From positions 1 to 64,000 of the forward strand of contig JADHZB010000579.1 of assembly GCA_015657535.1 (NCBI GenBank): 64,000 bases of DNA. The letters are read 5' to 3'. The notes under the pieces are model-generated. The model had not been told where the DNA came from, searched no databases, and saw only the letters and a program-made list of their open reading frames with translations. This DNA comes from Nephromyces sp. MM_2019. Its lineage: Eukaryota > Apicomplexa > Aconoidasida > Nephromycida. Of the stretch, positions 1 to 11,648 are shown piece by piece. The first letter of the stretch is position 1. Each line of letters begins with the position of its first letter. A program made the translations under genes and the position numbers.

Positions 1-2275
1 TATATAAACTATTGACACACAAAAAGATTTTGAAAATCTAAAATAATAAAATATATATATATGTATATGAGTAAATTGTTTGATGGAGGCTTTTTTAATA
101 AAAATAAAATTATAGTCAATAAATAAATGACCTATACAGTAATTTATATATTATTGAAAAATTAAATATCTACCCATTTCTTAATGATAATGATAAATGT
201 GCTATTGTTAAATATATTTAAATCTACTATATAAATGTAATTCTTCAATAAATTTTATTTTTATTAAAAATTTCTATGATGTAAATGTACATAGGATGTT
301 TATGTAACTATTGTCTATACATATGTATGTGATATGCGTTAATGTAATAAGGACATATAAAAAAATAATATATATATATATATATATATAATGTGTGTGT
401 GCTTGTGCAAGGTCAAGATAGTTGTATAACTTGGCAATTTTTTCAGTTTTTTTAAAAATGAATTTTTACATTTCTATTATTTGTAATTTCTCTTAGACAG
501 TGAATACGTGAATATAATTGTATAGATGTTTATATGTATGTATAAGTGTCCTAGTTATATATGTGTGTATTAATATATTATTCTTGTATAAAAAATATTC
601 GAGGATATGAAGTTATTATTTGCAAATTATATTGAGGCTAAAAAAAACAAAACACTACTTTTATAAAAAAATTTTAGAAAGGAATTATTAAACTTTCCAA
701 TGGTTTTCATAATTTTACAAACAGGAAGTTTTTTAAAAAATTTTAATATAGTTTGGGATGATAATGTGTTTATGTTCATATATATTTCAATTTTAAAAAT
801 ACACCCACATAATTGTATGCGTATGCCAATTTATAAATATTGTATATATATATATATTAGGTATATATGTATACAACTTATAAATTATTTAAGTTTCTCT
901 TACTATTATTAAGTAGTTAGTGATTAAGGAAGTTATTATTTCTTTTAATGTTTAAGATCTATATTTCAGGTGGTGGGTGAGTGTGTGTTCTTAAAAATCA
1001 ATAACCTAAACTAATGAATATATAAAATAAAATAATTATGATTCAAAATAAATTGTTTTAGATGTTTATAAATATTAAAAGTTATGAAGAAATGTTGTTA
1101 AAAAAGTTTTAAATTTGTTATGATACGTAAATATCATTAAGTTTGATAAATTAATAAATAAATAAATATATATATATATATGCAATGGAAAATTAGTTTA
1201 TATCACCGAATTACACAAAGGATATATATAAGTGAATATATATATGTGTAGTGGAAACTTGTTAGTATATTTCTCCAAATTACACAAAGTGTGTGTAAAA
1301 ATTATTTAATTTTGATGTTTATGTGCGCGTATATAGAAAATCTAAACAACTTTCTATCAAATTCAAGCTAAACTTATGTAATCGAAATACCTCAATTATT
1401 TCATTTAATTTAATAAAATGATAAATAGATATAAAAAAATTTACTCTTGTTAAATACATATTTGTTATTATGAGGTGTGTATAGTATAAAGCTATATCTC
1501 TGTATATGTTTATAATAATATATATGCTTGTCGCAATTAGTAAAAAGTTGTGTATTTAATAATCGGAGATGTTTATACGTGTGTAGTAGTAGTAGTGTTA
1601 AAAAAAGAAAATGAAAATATTTCTAATCATGAGAGATGTATGTACATCTTTCAACTAAATATATGATTAGTGCCTATATATATATATATATATTATAAAT
1701 GTTGAATATCTAGATGTAAAAGCATGAGTGTGAAGTATAATATTATATTTTATAACTAATTAATATATATATATATATATATATATGTACCATTTTAAAA
1801 ATATGTGTGTGATTTAATTTCAGTTGAATGGGAATTAGAATTTGTACAAGTAAATGTTGATACTATTTTCAAGTTTCAATATATATTATAGAATAGTGTG
1901 TGTATGATATAAATCCTATTAAAGAGTGTGTAAAATATCCCACCCCATTTCAAACACTTTCCAAACCTCAAGTCAATATATGTAAATATCCCTAAGTTGT
2001 GTGTAAAATATCTGTAAATTGTGTATATTATAATATATATACATCTCTCTCCAAGTAAAAAGAAAAGAACACAAAAGAATAAAAGAGAAAAAAAGGGTGT
2101 ACATCCAACATGTCAATATGACAAATATATATATATATATAAAGTATTGTAATTTTTGTTTAATCTATTATCATTATCATATCATATATGATATATATAA
2201 TGATTTATTTTTCTTGTATATAATCACATATAAATCCAACAAAATACATACATATTTACATGTGTGTTTACGTCA
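1..2275. other. AT/TG-rich stretch with no recognisable gene
   Basis: About 70-80% A+T with scattered short (AT)n runs, for example near 370-390, 1160-1180 and 1770-1785, and many TGTGTG words on the + strand. The only open frame, 700-912, has biased low-complexity residues and no splice or domain signal, so I do not call it. It is probably downstream flank of the minus-strand Mei2-like gene. Confidence 0.6.
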
Positions 2276-4329
2276 TCAATTTTTTTTTGTACGTAATTTA
2301 ACTTCGGGTATAGGTCTATTTGAACTAGGCCAAGGAACCTCTAAACCTTTATCAAGTAGCATAGGTTTGTATTCTGGATTAGATACAGACATAACTGCTG
2401 AATTACGATAGGTTTCAATGTTTGCCTTAAGGCCTTGAACACGTCCCCATGTAACTGCACACACCTTATTTGATTTAAAAGCATTAAGTTTGAAATGATC
2501 AAATTTCTGCCAAAACAACTCGGCGAAATAAGGGTGTATAAAATTAATAAACGCATAACCAACATTACACTTATTACGAAAATCAATGGGTAGGTAAAAG
2601 AAGTCATATAAAAAACGGAAGTACTCATCAATAACATTCATCATCATGTTTTGTGTGTATTTATTTGGTATATTTCGTAACATCACTGTTGAGAAACCAT
2701 TATTACAAATGGGTAGCTCACTTAATGGAACATTTTTACTAGCTAATTGCCTAGCTACCACATCAGGTTCACTTTCTTTTAGTGAACTATCTCTTACAAT
2801 TTCAATAATATTAGGGTCAACTGGTTTAGTTTCAAATTTATTATCGGGACTAATCGGAGACTTATATTGTGTTCGTTTTAGCCTATTCTTATATAACTCT
2901 TCTGCAGACATTTCAGTATTCCCAGACCCGAAATTTAGGCTTCTTGTATCATTCTCATCCACTGGAAGAGGCATATTTGGATTGTAATTCTTCGATGTGC
3001 GTGGTTGGGGTTCAAATTGTGCATATAAGGGTGATGAATAACGCATCTGAGGGGTCTTGGTAGGTGTGTGTGGTATGAAAGGGATAGAAGGTGTATGTGT
3101 AGAAGAGTAACGTGGACTCCCTATTTCGTCAATATCCCGAGGCGAAGCAGGTGAATTGGGTGACGAATTTATTATCATATTTGATACAGGCATACTTTCA
3201 TCTTCCGGTGTATTTAAATCTGTGTGTATAAATTTCAATTATACGTATACATGGAAAATTTGTAAACTTATATATATATATATATATGTATGGAACATAA
3301 AATCATTGAGAGCAAAGATGTTCTCTCTCATACATTTCATATGTGTATTACATAATGTATATATAGTAAATACATAGTGTTTATATAGTAAATACCTAGT
3401 GTATATACAGTAAATACATAGTGTATATATAGTAAATACATAGTGTATATAGAGTAAATACATAGTGTATATATAAATATATATACTTAAAATGTATCTA
3501 TATAGAGTCAAACTAAACATATATAGGTTGCCACATATATATATATATATATATTATATAACTGACTAAACAAAAGGCTTATATATACTGTGCAATAAAA
3601 GGAGTCATCACATACATATAATATGTTCTCCATATAAATTATATAAAGTGCACTATATAATATATTACATAAAAACCACAAAATATATATCATCCAAATA
3701 ACATGAATTATATATTCCCGAAACATTAAAACTCTATATCATCCAAATATGTGTATAAATATAAATAAATGTATGAATGTATATATAATTTATATAATGT
3801 GTATATAAAGGTGTGTATATGTGTGTAAATATGTGTATAAATATGTGTATATATCCCACATAAACAAATACCCCCGAATCGAACCAGTTATAGTAGGTTT
3901 GTTTGTATTCATGTTATGTGAAGGAGTAGGTTTAAGTGTGTAATCTTTAGGGGTCGAAATTTTGCTAGAAAATACATACTCGGATAGATAGTTGTTCAAA
4001 CTAGGCCCCAATCGAATAGTGTCATCTGATTGAGTTCGATTACGAGTAGTGGATGGTGGTGTGTCTGAACTTATCGTTATAAAGGTGTTTTTAATCAGTA
4101 CCTTTACAGGTTTAGAGGGTGTGTAATTATTGGGTGTGTTATTTGAGTTGGTGGGTGAAGTTGTAATACTAGGTGTTTCACTGTGTGTTTCGATGTGTGT
4201 TTCAATGTGTGTAGGGTTGGTGAATTGTGGCTCATCTGGATAGCCTGGTGGGGGCCCCAAAATGATGTTAGGGTTGTTTGAACTTAAAACATTATTCGTA
4301 GTCTCATCCATCTTATTAAATTCATTCAA
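2276..4329 (-). CDS. Mei2-like RNA-binding protein (C-terminal RRM)
   Basis: The last exon (about 2276-3223) encodes a Ser/Pro-rich stretch, then a Mei2-type C-terminal RRM at roughly residues 180-290 of that exon. Hallmarks are MLRNIPNKYTQ, YDFFYLPIDF, NKCNVGYAFINF and WGRVQG. The family binds single-stranded RNA and controls meiosis or differentiation in fungi and plants; the role here is inferred. A first exon (3872-4329) starts MNEFNKMDE, is Pro/Ser/Thr-rich and ends at a GTATTT donor. An ACACAG acceptor precedes the last exon, but the phases do not match (2 against 1). Either a small exon inside 3240-3870 was missed, or a nearby AG further in (GATGAAAG) is used, which keeps frame. The intron carries a 22-bp minisatellite. 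The RRM call is firm; the 5' structure is not. Confidence 0.85.
3365..3475. repeat. 22-bp minisatellite, five copies
   Basis: The word AGTAAATAC recurs at 3365, 3387, 3409, 3431 and 3453, exactly 22 bp apart, in a unit of the form AGTAAATACATAGTGTATATAT with a few substitutions. It lies in the intron of the Mei2-like gene. Confidence 0.9.
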
Positions 4330-4475
4330 ATAAATTTATCAAGTGTTGTGCTTGTGTGTGTAGGGGTGGGGGGAGTTGAATGTGTAATGGATGTAGGATT
4401 TGTTAATATGTGTGTATGTGTGTATAGATATATCTAAAATTTATGTGGAGAGTTGTTTGTTTGTCTTTATTCTAT

Positions 4476-4794
4476 TTAGAAATCATAGACATTTTCCGAA
4501 TATTTATAAGATGTTTTTCCGTAGCCTGTTGGCTGAGGGTGAAACTAATATGTGTTGACTTTAATGTGTATGTATGTGTGTATTTGTGTGTTTGTGTATT
4601 TGTGTGCGTGTATATATTTGTTTGTGTGTTTTTGTGAGTGAGTGTGTGTTGGATTGTGTGCATAATATGACAACTCTAAGTGTATATAACTACAATTCTT
4701 CTAGAAATTGTTTGTAAATATATGAGTGTGCGTGTGTGTGTGTGTTCGAGGGTATATGTATTTCGAAATTGTAGTTTGTGGTAAATCTCTGATC
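4476..4794 (-). CDS. 3' exons of an unidentified minus-strand gene (partial)
   Basis: Two coding-looking segments stand out from the repeats. One (about 4694-4794) follows a TTTCAG acceptor and reads DQRFTTNYNFEIHIP, crosses an in-frame CA repeat (THTHAH), then YIYKQFLEEL before a stop or a GTAGTT donor. The next (4476-4544) follows a TATTAG acceptor and is open in two frames to a stop (FHPQPTGYGKTSY or FTLSQQATEKHL). The second frame matches the phase of the first exon. I see no domain. Upstream exons would lie in the TG-rich DNA to the right and were not found. This may be a real gene tail or chance. Confidence 0.3.
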
Positions 4795-6041
4795 CTGAAA
4801 TTATATAAAATGTAAATTTTGGTAATATATGTTATTTCTGGGGAGTATACTAAATGATAATCTTACTAAAAATATGTAAAAATGAGATTAAATAATTGTA
4901 GTGTGCAAGATGTTATTACTAAAATTATATTCACACACACACACACATCTACAAAAGGAGAGCATCGTTACATATTATAGTCAGTGCGATTTGTTTAGTT
5001 TGTGTGAGTGCCTATTCAATTTGTGTGAGTACCTGTTTAGAGTTTATGTGTAATCAGTGTATATGTGTAATCCGTGTTTGTGAGTGTATGTATATTTATA
5101 TATATGATAAAATAATATCTAATATAATTTGAAGGAGTATATATGTGTATGTATGTGTGTATATATACCGTTTGGTGTGTGTTACGAATAAAATTGAAGA
5201 AATTCAAAATTAGTTTATAAAATAGAGCTCATATTAAACTCTATTTTTTATTAGGAAATATGTATAAATATATATATATATATATGTACCTGGGTTTATG
5301 TGTATGTGTTATTGTGTGTATTTGTGATGTGTATATGTGTGATTAAAGGTGTTTTCTCTCAAATTTCTATAAAATGGAAATTTAAAGTATTAAAAAAAAG
5401 ATATATTGCATACATCTTATAGATTTAAATATGTGTATGTGTACTGCTGTGTACATGTTTTTATGCATTGTGTGTATACTTATGTAGATCATAAAAGTAT
5501 ATGTGTATTGTAAGGTGACGGGTTTTTTTTAAATAAAAGTTTCAATACTACTTCACGCACTGTGTATTTGTATATATATTTATGTGTGTGAATAAGTATA
5601 GATGTGTGTGTGTAATTCACATCGACTAAGTTTGACAGCTTTTATTTTTGAGCAAATTAGTTAAACTCGAGAGTTTATAAACTTATAAAAAGGTGCGCGA
5701 TTAGAATTATAATTTCGTAATCAAAGCTTGAAGATTTAATTGAAATGTGTGAATATGTGTGTAGTGTGTGTGTGTGTGTGTGTGAGCATTTTGAAATTAG
5801 TAATATATTAATATAGAGTGTGTGGGTAATTATTAAAATAAGGTTAATATGTGCTTATATAGAGTAAGGGGATAAAGTATATATATGTGTGTGTGGGGTG
5901 ATGTGTGTAGAGTAAAAGTAGGTTAGTATGTGTGTGCGTGTATAGCATGTTGGGCCTAGGTGTGTGAATAGTGAATGACTGGACATCAAGGTATATGTCT
6001 GTGGTTAGTAAATGTGTATGTTTAAATGATGTGTGTCAATT

Positions 6042-6258
6042 GTGTGGTGTGTGTGTAGTGAATGAATGGTGTGTGTGTAGTGAATGGTGTGTGTAGTGAA
6101 TAAATGGTGTGTGTGTAGTGAATGGTGTGTGTGTAGTGAATGAATGCTGTGTGTGTAGTGAATGGGGTGTGTGTAGTGAATGAATGCTGTGTGTGTAGTG
6201 AATGGTGTGTGTGTAGTGAATGGAGTGTGTGTAGTGAATGGTGTGTGTGTAGTAAATG
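6042..6258. repeat. 16-20 bp minisatellite (GTGTGTGTAGTGAATG type)
   Basis: About eleven head-to-tail copies of GTGTGTGTAGTGAATG, some extended by an extra GAATG or AAATG. It generates long spurious Thr/His/Ser frames on the minus strand. Confidence 0.85.
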
Positions 6259-6310
6259 GAAGGAGTGTGTGTGTGTATGTGATGTGTGCGCGTGTATATT
6301 GAGTGGGGTG

Positions 6311-6450
6311 CAAGCATGTGTGTGTATCGAGTATTGAGTAAGTGTGTGTGCAAGCATGTGTGTGTATCAAGTGTTGAGTAAGTGTGTGTGCAAGCATGTG
6401 TGTGTATCAAGTGTTGAGAAAGTGTGAGTGTATCGAGTGTTGAGCAAGTG
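6311..6450. repeat. 40-bp minisatellite, three copies plus remnant
   Basis: CAAGCATGTG starts at 6311, 6351 and 6391, an exact 40-bp period. The copies differ at only a few bases, and a degraded fourth copy follows to about 6450. Confidence 0.9.
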
Positions 6451-7718
6451 TGTATGAAATCAATGAGTAGGGCGACTGTGTGTGAATAATATTTTTGTGT
6501 AAGTTGCGAATGTACGTTTTAACATGTAGGTTTTGAAGTGTGTCAGTGTGTGTGCATGTGCGATTTCTATATTGTTTAGTGTGTGCATGTAAATAAGCCT
6601 GAGTATGTATGCAACCTTTGTGTGAAGCTTAGTCATATTTTATCAATAAGTGTATGTGTTAGTTTAGACACATTTACTTAAAATTCTAGTTTTTATGAAA
6701 TTTATTTGAACAATCAAATTCAAATAACATTTACACACACATGGCAGTAACGTGCATCTTTGAATAAAAATCAAGCTTACACAAACACATACATAAAATT
6801 ACACACACATGTAAACTAAATCTATATGCATACATATATATAATACAAATAAAAAAATGCACAAATTTCACACTACGTATTCGCACTGCACAAGTTAATT
6901 AATGCACAAACTACGCCTTACATAAGTTACACACTGTACAAACTACACACTACACAACGTAGACTTTAGATTCACACACTTTACAAAATATATACATAAA
7001 CTATACCTACAAACAATTTCCACACACGTATTATATACGCATATGAGTACTACATGTTATAGTAACACATGTACAACTATTATATACACATATGAGCATT
7101 ACATACACACACACATAGACATCTGTTTTATAAAATTATTGATTATCGAGTATATAATTTATTTTGAAGTTTAAGTTGTGTAAATTAATTTATGTTATGT
7201 ATATGTTGGTGTGTATATTGGGTTTAGGTTTGAGTGTGTATTTAATTAATTAGTGTGTATAAGGATATATAGGAAGTGTGTGTAAGAATTTGTTCAAATT
7301 GTGTGTGATTATATGTGTATTGGATATTAATTGATGTGTGTTTAATGACTGTTGTTATACAATAAGAATATTTTTTAAACACATTTTATGTACACTCAGA
7401 TTATATAGCTTACTAAAATTTACACACAAAAATTTACATCAAGATTTAGGTTAAATGTTATATGAGATGGTTGAAACAAATTTTTTTTTAATATTCGTAA
7501 GAACATCCATATGTTTGTACGAGTGTGTGTAGGTAGGTGTCTATGTGTGTGTTTATATGTGTGTTTATCTGTGTTTCTATGTGTGTGTGTGTGTGCATAT
7601 GTATGTGTGAGTGTTTTGTGTGTGTTTGAAGTTATGTGTGTATATATGTATATGTGTGATAGAAAACTTTGATAAAAATAAATTTTAAAATAAATATAAA
7701 TGAAATAGATTTATTTAT

Positions 7719-10046
7719 TTAATGAAATTTCAAATTTGTGTGTAAATTTGAAATCATTTCTGACTCTCTCAATACAAACAAATCATAAAGCTCCTATACA
7801 CACAATAGTACAGAAATGTGTGTGAACAAAGTGAGTATTTGTAAGCAAAGTGAATCTAAACAAAGTAACTGTGTGTAATCAAAGTGAGGCTAAATGGTGT
7901 GAGTATCTCAATGAGATGATAAGGTGTGAATAATCAATGTGTGTCTAAGTAACAAAGGGGTGTGTGTAGCAAGTCAAAGTATGTTTAAACAAATAAAATA
8001 TGTGTATGATGTATCCAATATATATAGAATATAAAGCGTAAATAAATAAGGTAAATTATGTTTGAATAATATCAAATGTATATATAAATAATATCAAATG
8101 TATGTAAATAAGTAATATTAAATTTATGTAAATAATTTCAAACATGTGTAAATAATATCAAATGGGTGTAAATAATATCAAAAATGTGTGTGTGTCTATA
8201 TGTGTGTAAATTATAAAACATTTATTTAATTTATTTATAAATACCTCTGAATGGTTTATAGCTAGTAAATGTTGAAAATTCTAAGAAAATTTAAAAATTT
8301 AATTTAATTTAAATTTCAATAAAATTTTATAAAGCTTACTCGATAATTTTCATTTAATATATTTAACTCTGCTTGTCGTATCTAATGAATAATTCAATTT
8401 TGATCATACACATTATATATATATACATACACATTATAAATAAGTATATATATATTTATAATCTGAATGCGCATTTTGTAATACACCAAATACATAGACA
8501 TTATATACACACATTGTAATCTAAATTTATTTTGATATGTACACTATATAAATACACACACTATATATTCGCTTTGTATACACACTAAACACATACATTA
8601 AATATATACACTATGTGTACGGACAATACATATACCTATACTATATATAAATACCCACATAGTACACACATAATACGCAGATACACACACATACATAATA
8701 CATACACACATGATACAAACAAATGATACACAAACACACACACATGATACACATACACATATGATGAGTACATACATATGATAAAAACACACATGTATGT
8801 ATGCACACACATGTCATACATACACACATGTCATACGCAAACAAATATAGTGCATACATGATACACAAGCATACACATATCATACACACACATATCATAA
8901 ACATAGTAACCTGTATAATCGGATTATAGGCCAATTCATCTTTGGAAAATTCGTTTTTTAATATTTGATTTGTGTCAATAATTATTTCAATCTTATTTTT
9001 TAAAACTCTCTATAGTGTTTAGTATATATATATATATATGTGTGTGTGTGGGTATGTGTTTATAAATTTTTGTAATATATATATAGATATATATAATATA
9101 TATAAATGTGTGTGTATATGTAAAAACAAAGTTAATTACTAATATCCATTCAAGGGTATCCTTTTCAATATCTTTTTGTATAGCACTCGTGTATGGCCAA
9201 TGATCAAACCAATTAGCTTTATTGAGTGTATTAAATCTAACATGCACACGTATATATATAACACACATACACACATATAAATATATATATAGTACACACG
9301 CATATATATATGAAGACATATTCAATTCTAATACACGTATATATATATATATATATGTGTGTAGATATGTATATATATGTATGTGGGTGACGGTGTTAAA
9401 ATATATTTATGTATTCGTGTGGAATATGCCTATTTATTATAATGTGTGTGATAACATATATAAAGTGTGTGTGTGTGTAGAGATATATCTGGAAAATTCA
9501 CTTGTTCATGTCTTGAGTATAAAATAATAGCCTTATAATTGATAAAAGTTCATAATTCAACGATTTAGTTTTCCTAACAAATAATTTAATTCAAAAAGGT
9601 AATTTCGAGTGTGTGTGTAGCTTTTATAAATATCTATATCAGTAAATTAATATGTGTGTGTATATAAGTATGTGTATGTAAGTATTTGTGTGTAAGTCTG
9701 TGTGTGTAAGCGTGTGTTTGTAAATGTATGTATATGTAAATACGTGTGTAAATGTGTAAATATGTATAGGTAAGTATGTGTATGTAGAATTGGGTGCGTC
9801 TAGTTACGTGTGTGTGTAAAATGAATGAATAAAAATAAACAGTATCACTTCTTATGATGTGATAAAAGATATAAACACACAACTTGCCAAAGTGAAACAC
9901 AAATTTGACGGCCACTGTGTGTAAGATAAGGCTGTGTAAACTTCTTTTGAAATTGTTGTAATGGAAATGGTGAATTTACACACAGTTTCATAGGGGCCTT
10001 ATCAGTGAGCCATAAGCCTAGAAACCAAAATTTATTTAGAATTAGA

Positions 10047-10079
<33 letters not shown>

Positions 10080-11250
10080 GAAATAAGATTACCTCTATAA
10101 AGATATATGTTTCCAATTGAAATATTTGGGTCGTAATAAGTTATTTCTGAGCCTTTAATAAGTATTGAATATCAATTATTAATGTGTGTGCAATTAATAT
10201 ATTTGATTTGATGTTTATGATGTGTGTGTTTAATATGTTTCGTAATATATAAATCTATTTTATGTAATTGTGTGTGTAATATGAATGTTAAATGTATATG
10301 TGTGAAATTCATTGTGTATGTATAATGTGTGTATGTAAAATCTCTGTGTTTAATATCTGTGCTTAATGTATGTGTGTGTGTAATGTTTGTATGCCATGTT
10401 TACATTTGTTGATATGTATTTAAGAGTGTTTGTGCAAAGGTAAGAGCTACCTGATTGTAGGCTATGATTGAGTTTAACAATAAATTTAGCGTTTTTTTTA
10501 TCTCTCTCAATTCTGTAGTATTTATAAATACACATTTATAAAATAATATCTTTTTAAACTATGTATATATATGTATGTATGCTTAAGTTTTAATAAACAC
10601 ATGTACACGCATAGATATTAATTATTTATATGTATTTACACATAATATAATATACTAACATGGTTGTTTGATTGGGTGTGTATGTTCGCCGTACAAAAAA
10701 TAGAGGTAAAAAGAATGTCAAAAAGTTTGAATTATTTGGGTCAATTTGATAATAGTAAGTCTTGAGTATTGAGTAGCCCCATTTAATCTAATGTGTGTGT
10801 AAGTGTTTGTGTGTGTAAGTGTTTGTGTGTGTAAGTGTGAGTGTTTTTAAGTGTATGTAAGTGTATATAAGCATTTTTGTTAGTGTGTGTAAGTGTTTTT
10901 GTAAGCATGTATAAGTGTGTGTGGGGAGTGTGTATGTATGTGGAAAGAGGATTGGAGGTGGTGTGTGTGTATGGGTGTTGGGGAGTGGGATAAGGGTGAT
11001 GTATATGTGTGTAGAAGTTTCTCTATGAATATAAATAAGGAAATTTATATAAGAAGTTGATCAATTCATGAATCGGTATGTTTTAACAAATTTTTCTTAT
11101 GTATGTTTAGAAATTGTATGCGTCATTCACACATTACAAACTAATTATACACATACTGACACACAAACCCACCAAGATACATACAAACACACACACACAC
11201 ATACACGCATACACACACACATACACACATACACACACACATACACGCAT

Positions 11251-11315
<65 letters not shown>

Positions 11316-11609
11316 TACACACACACACACACACATACACACACACGCACACATACACACACACACACACACAACCACAGATTACTTCATCAGAATTGGG
11401 TTTGTATGGAAAATAATTAAAATTTTGTTGAATTTCCTGCTCGGTTTCTCTTATAATTTTTTCGGCCAAAATTTGTTCGTTTTCGATGGACGTACCCAAC
11501 GTTGTTTTATTATAAATGTGTGTAGGAATTGAAAATAACCCATTTGACTATAAGTATGTTATAATGTATATGTATTTATGTGTGTGTGTGTGTATGTATG
11601 TGTGTGTGT

Positions 11610-11648
<39 letters not shown>

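Larger units (their letters stand above)
4795..7718. other. TG/CA-rich stretch, no gene resolved
   Basis: Dense TGTGTG on the + strand to about 6650, then CA-rich 6720-7130, then TG-rich again. It contains two minisatellites (6040-6450). A few short segments after good acceptors are open on the minus strand (around 5640-5720 and 5940-6000), but none joins into a gene I can support. It probably holds introns or flank of the gene ending near 4476 and the 3' flank of the SET gene. Confidence 0.5.

Noticed and set aside
11068..11532. Long Thr/His or Cys/Val open frames on both strands
   Set aside because: They are translations of the (CA)n/(TG)n tract. The true exon here is the short SET exon 6 at 11386-11547. 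The same applies to frames at 6005-6410, 8598-8934, 12941-13250, 14665-15014 and 20338-21259.
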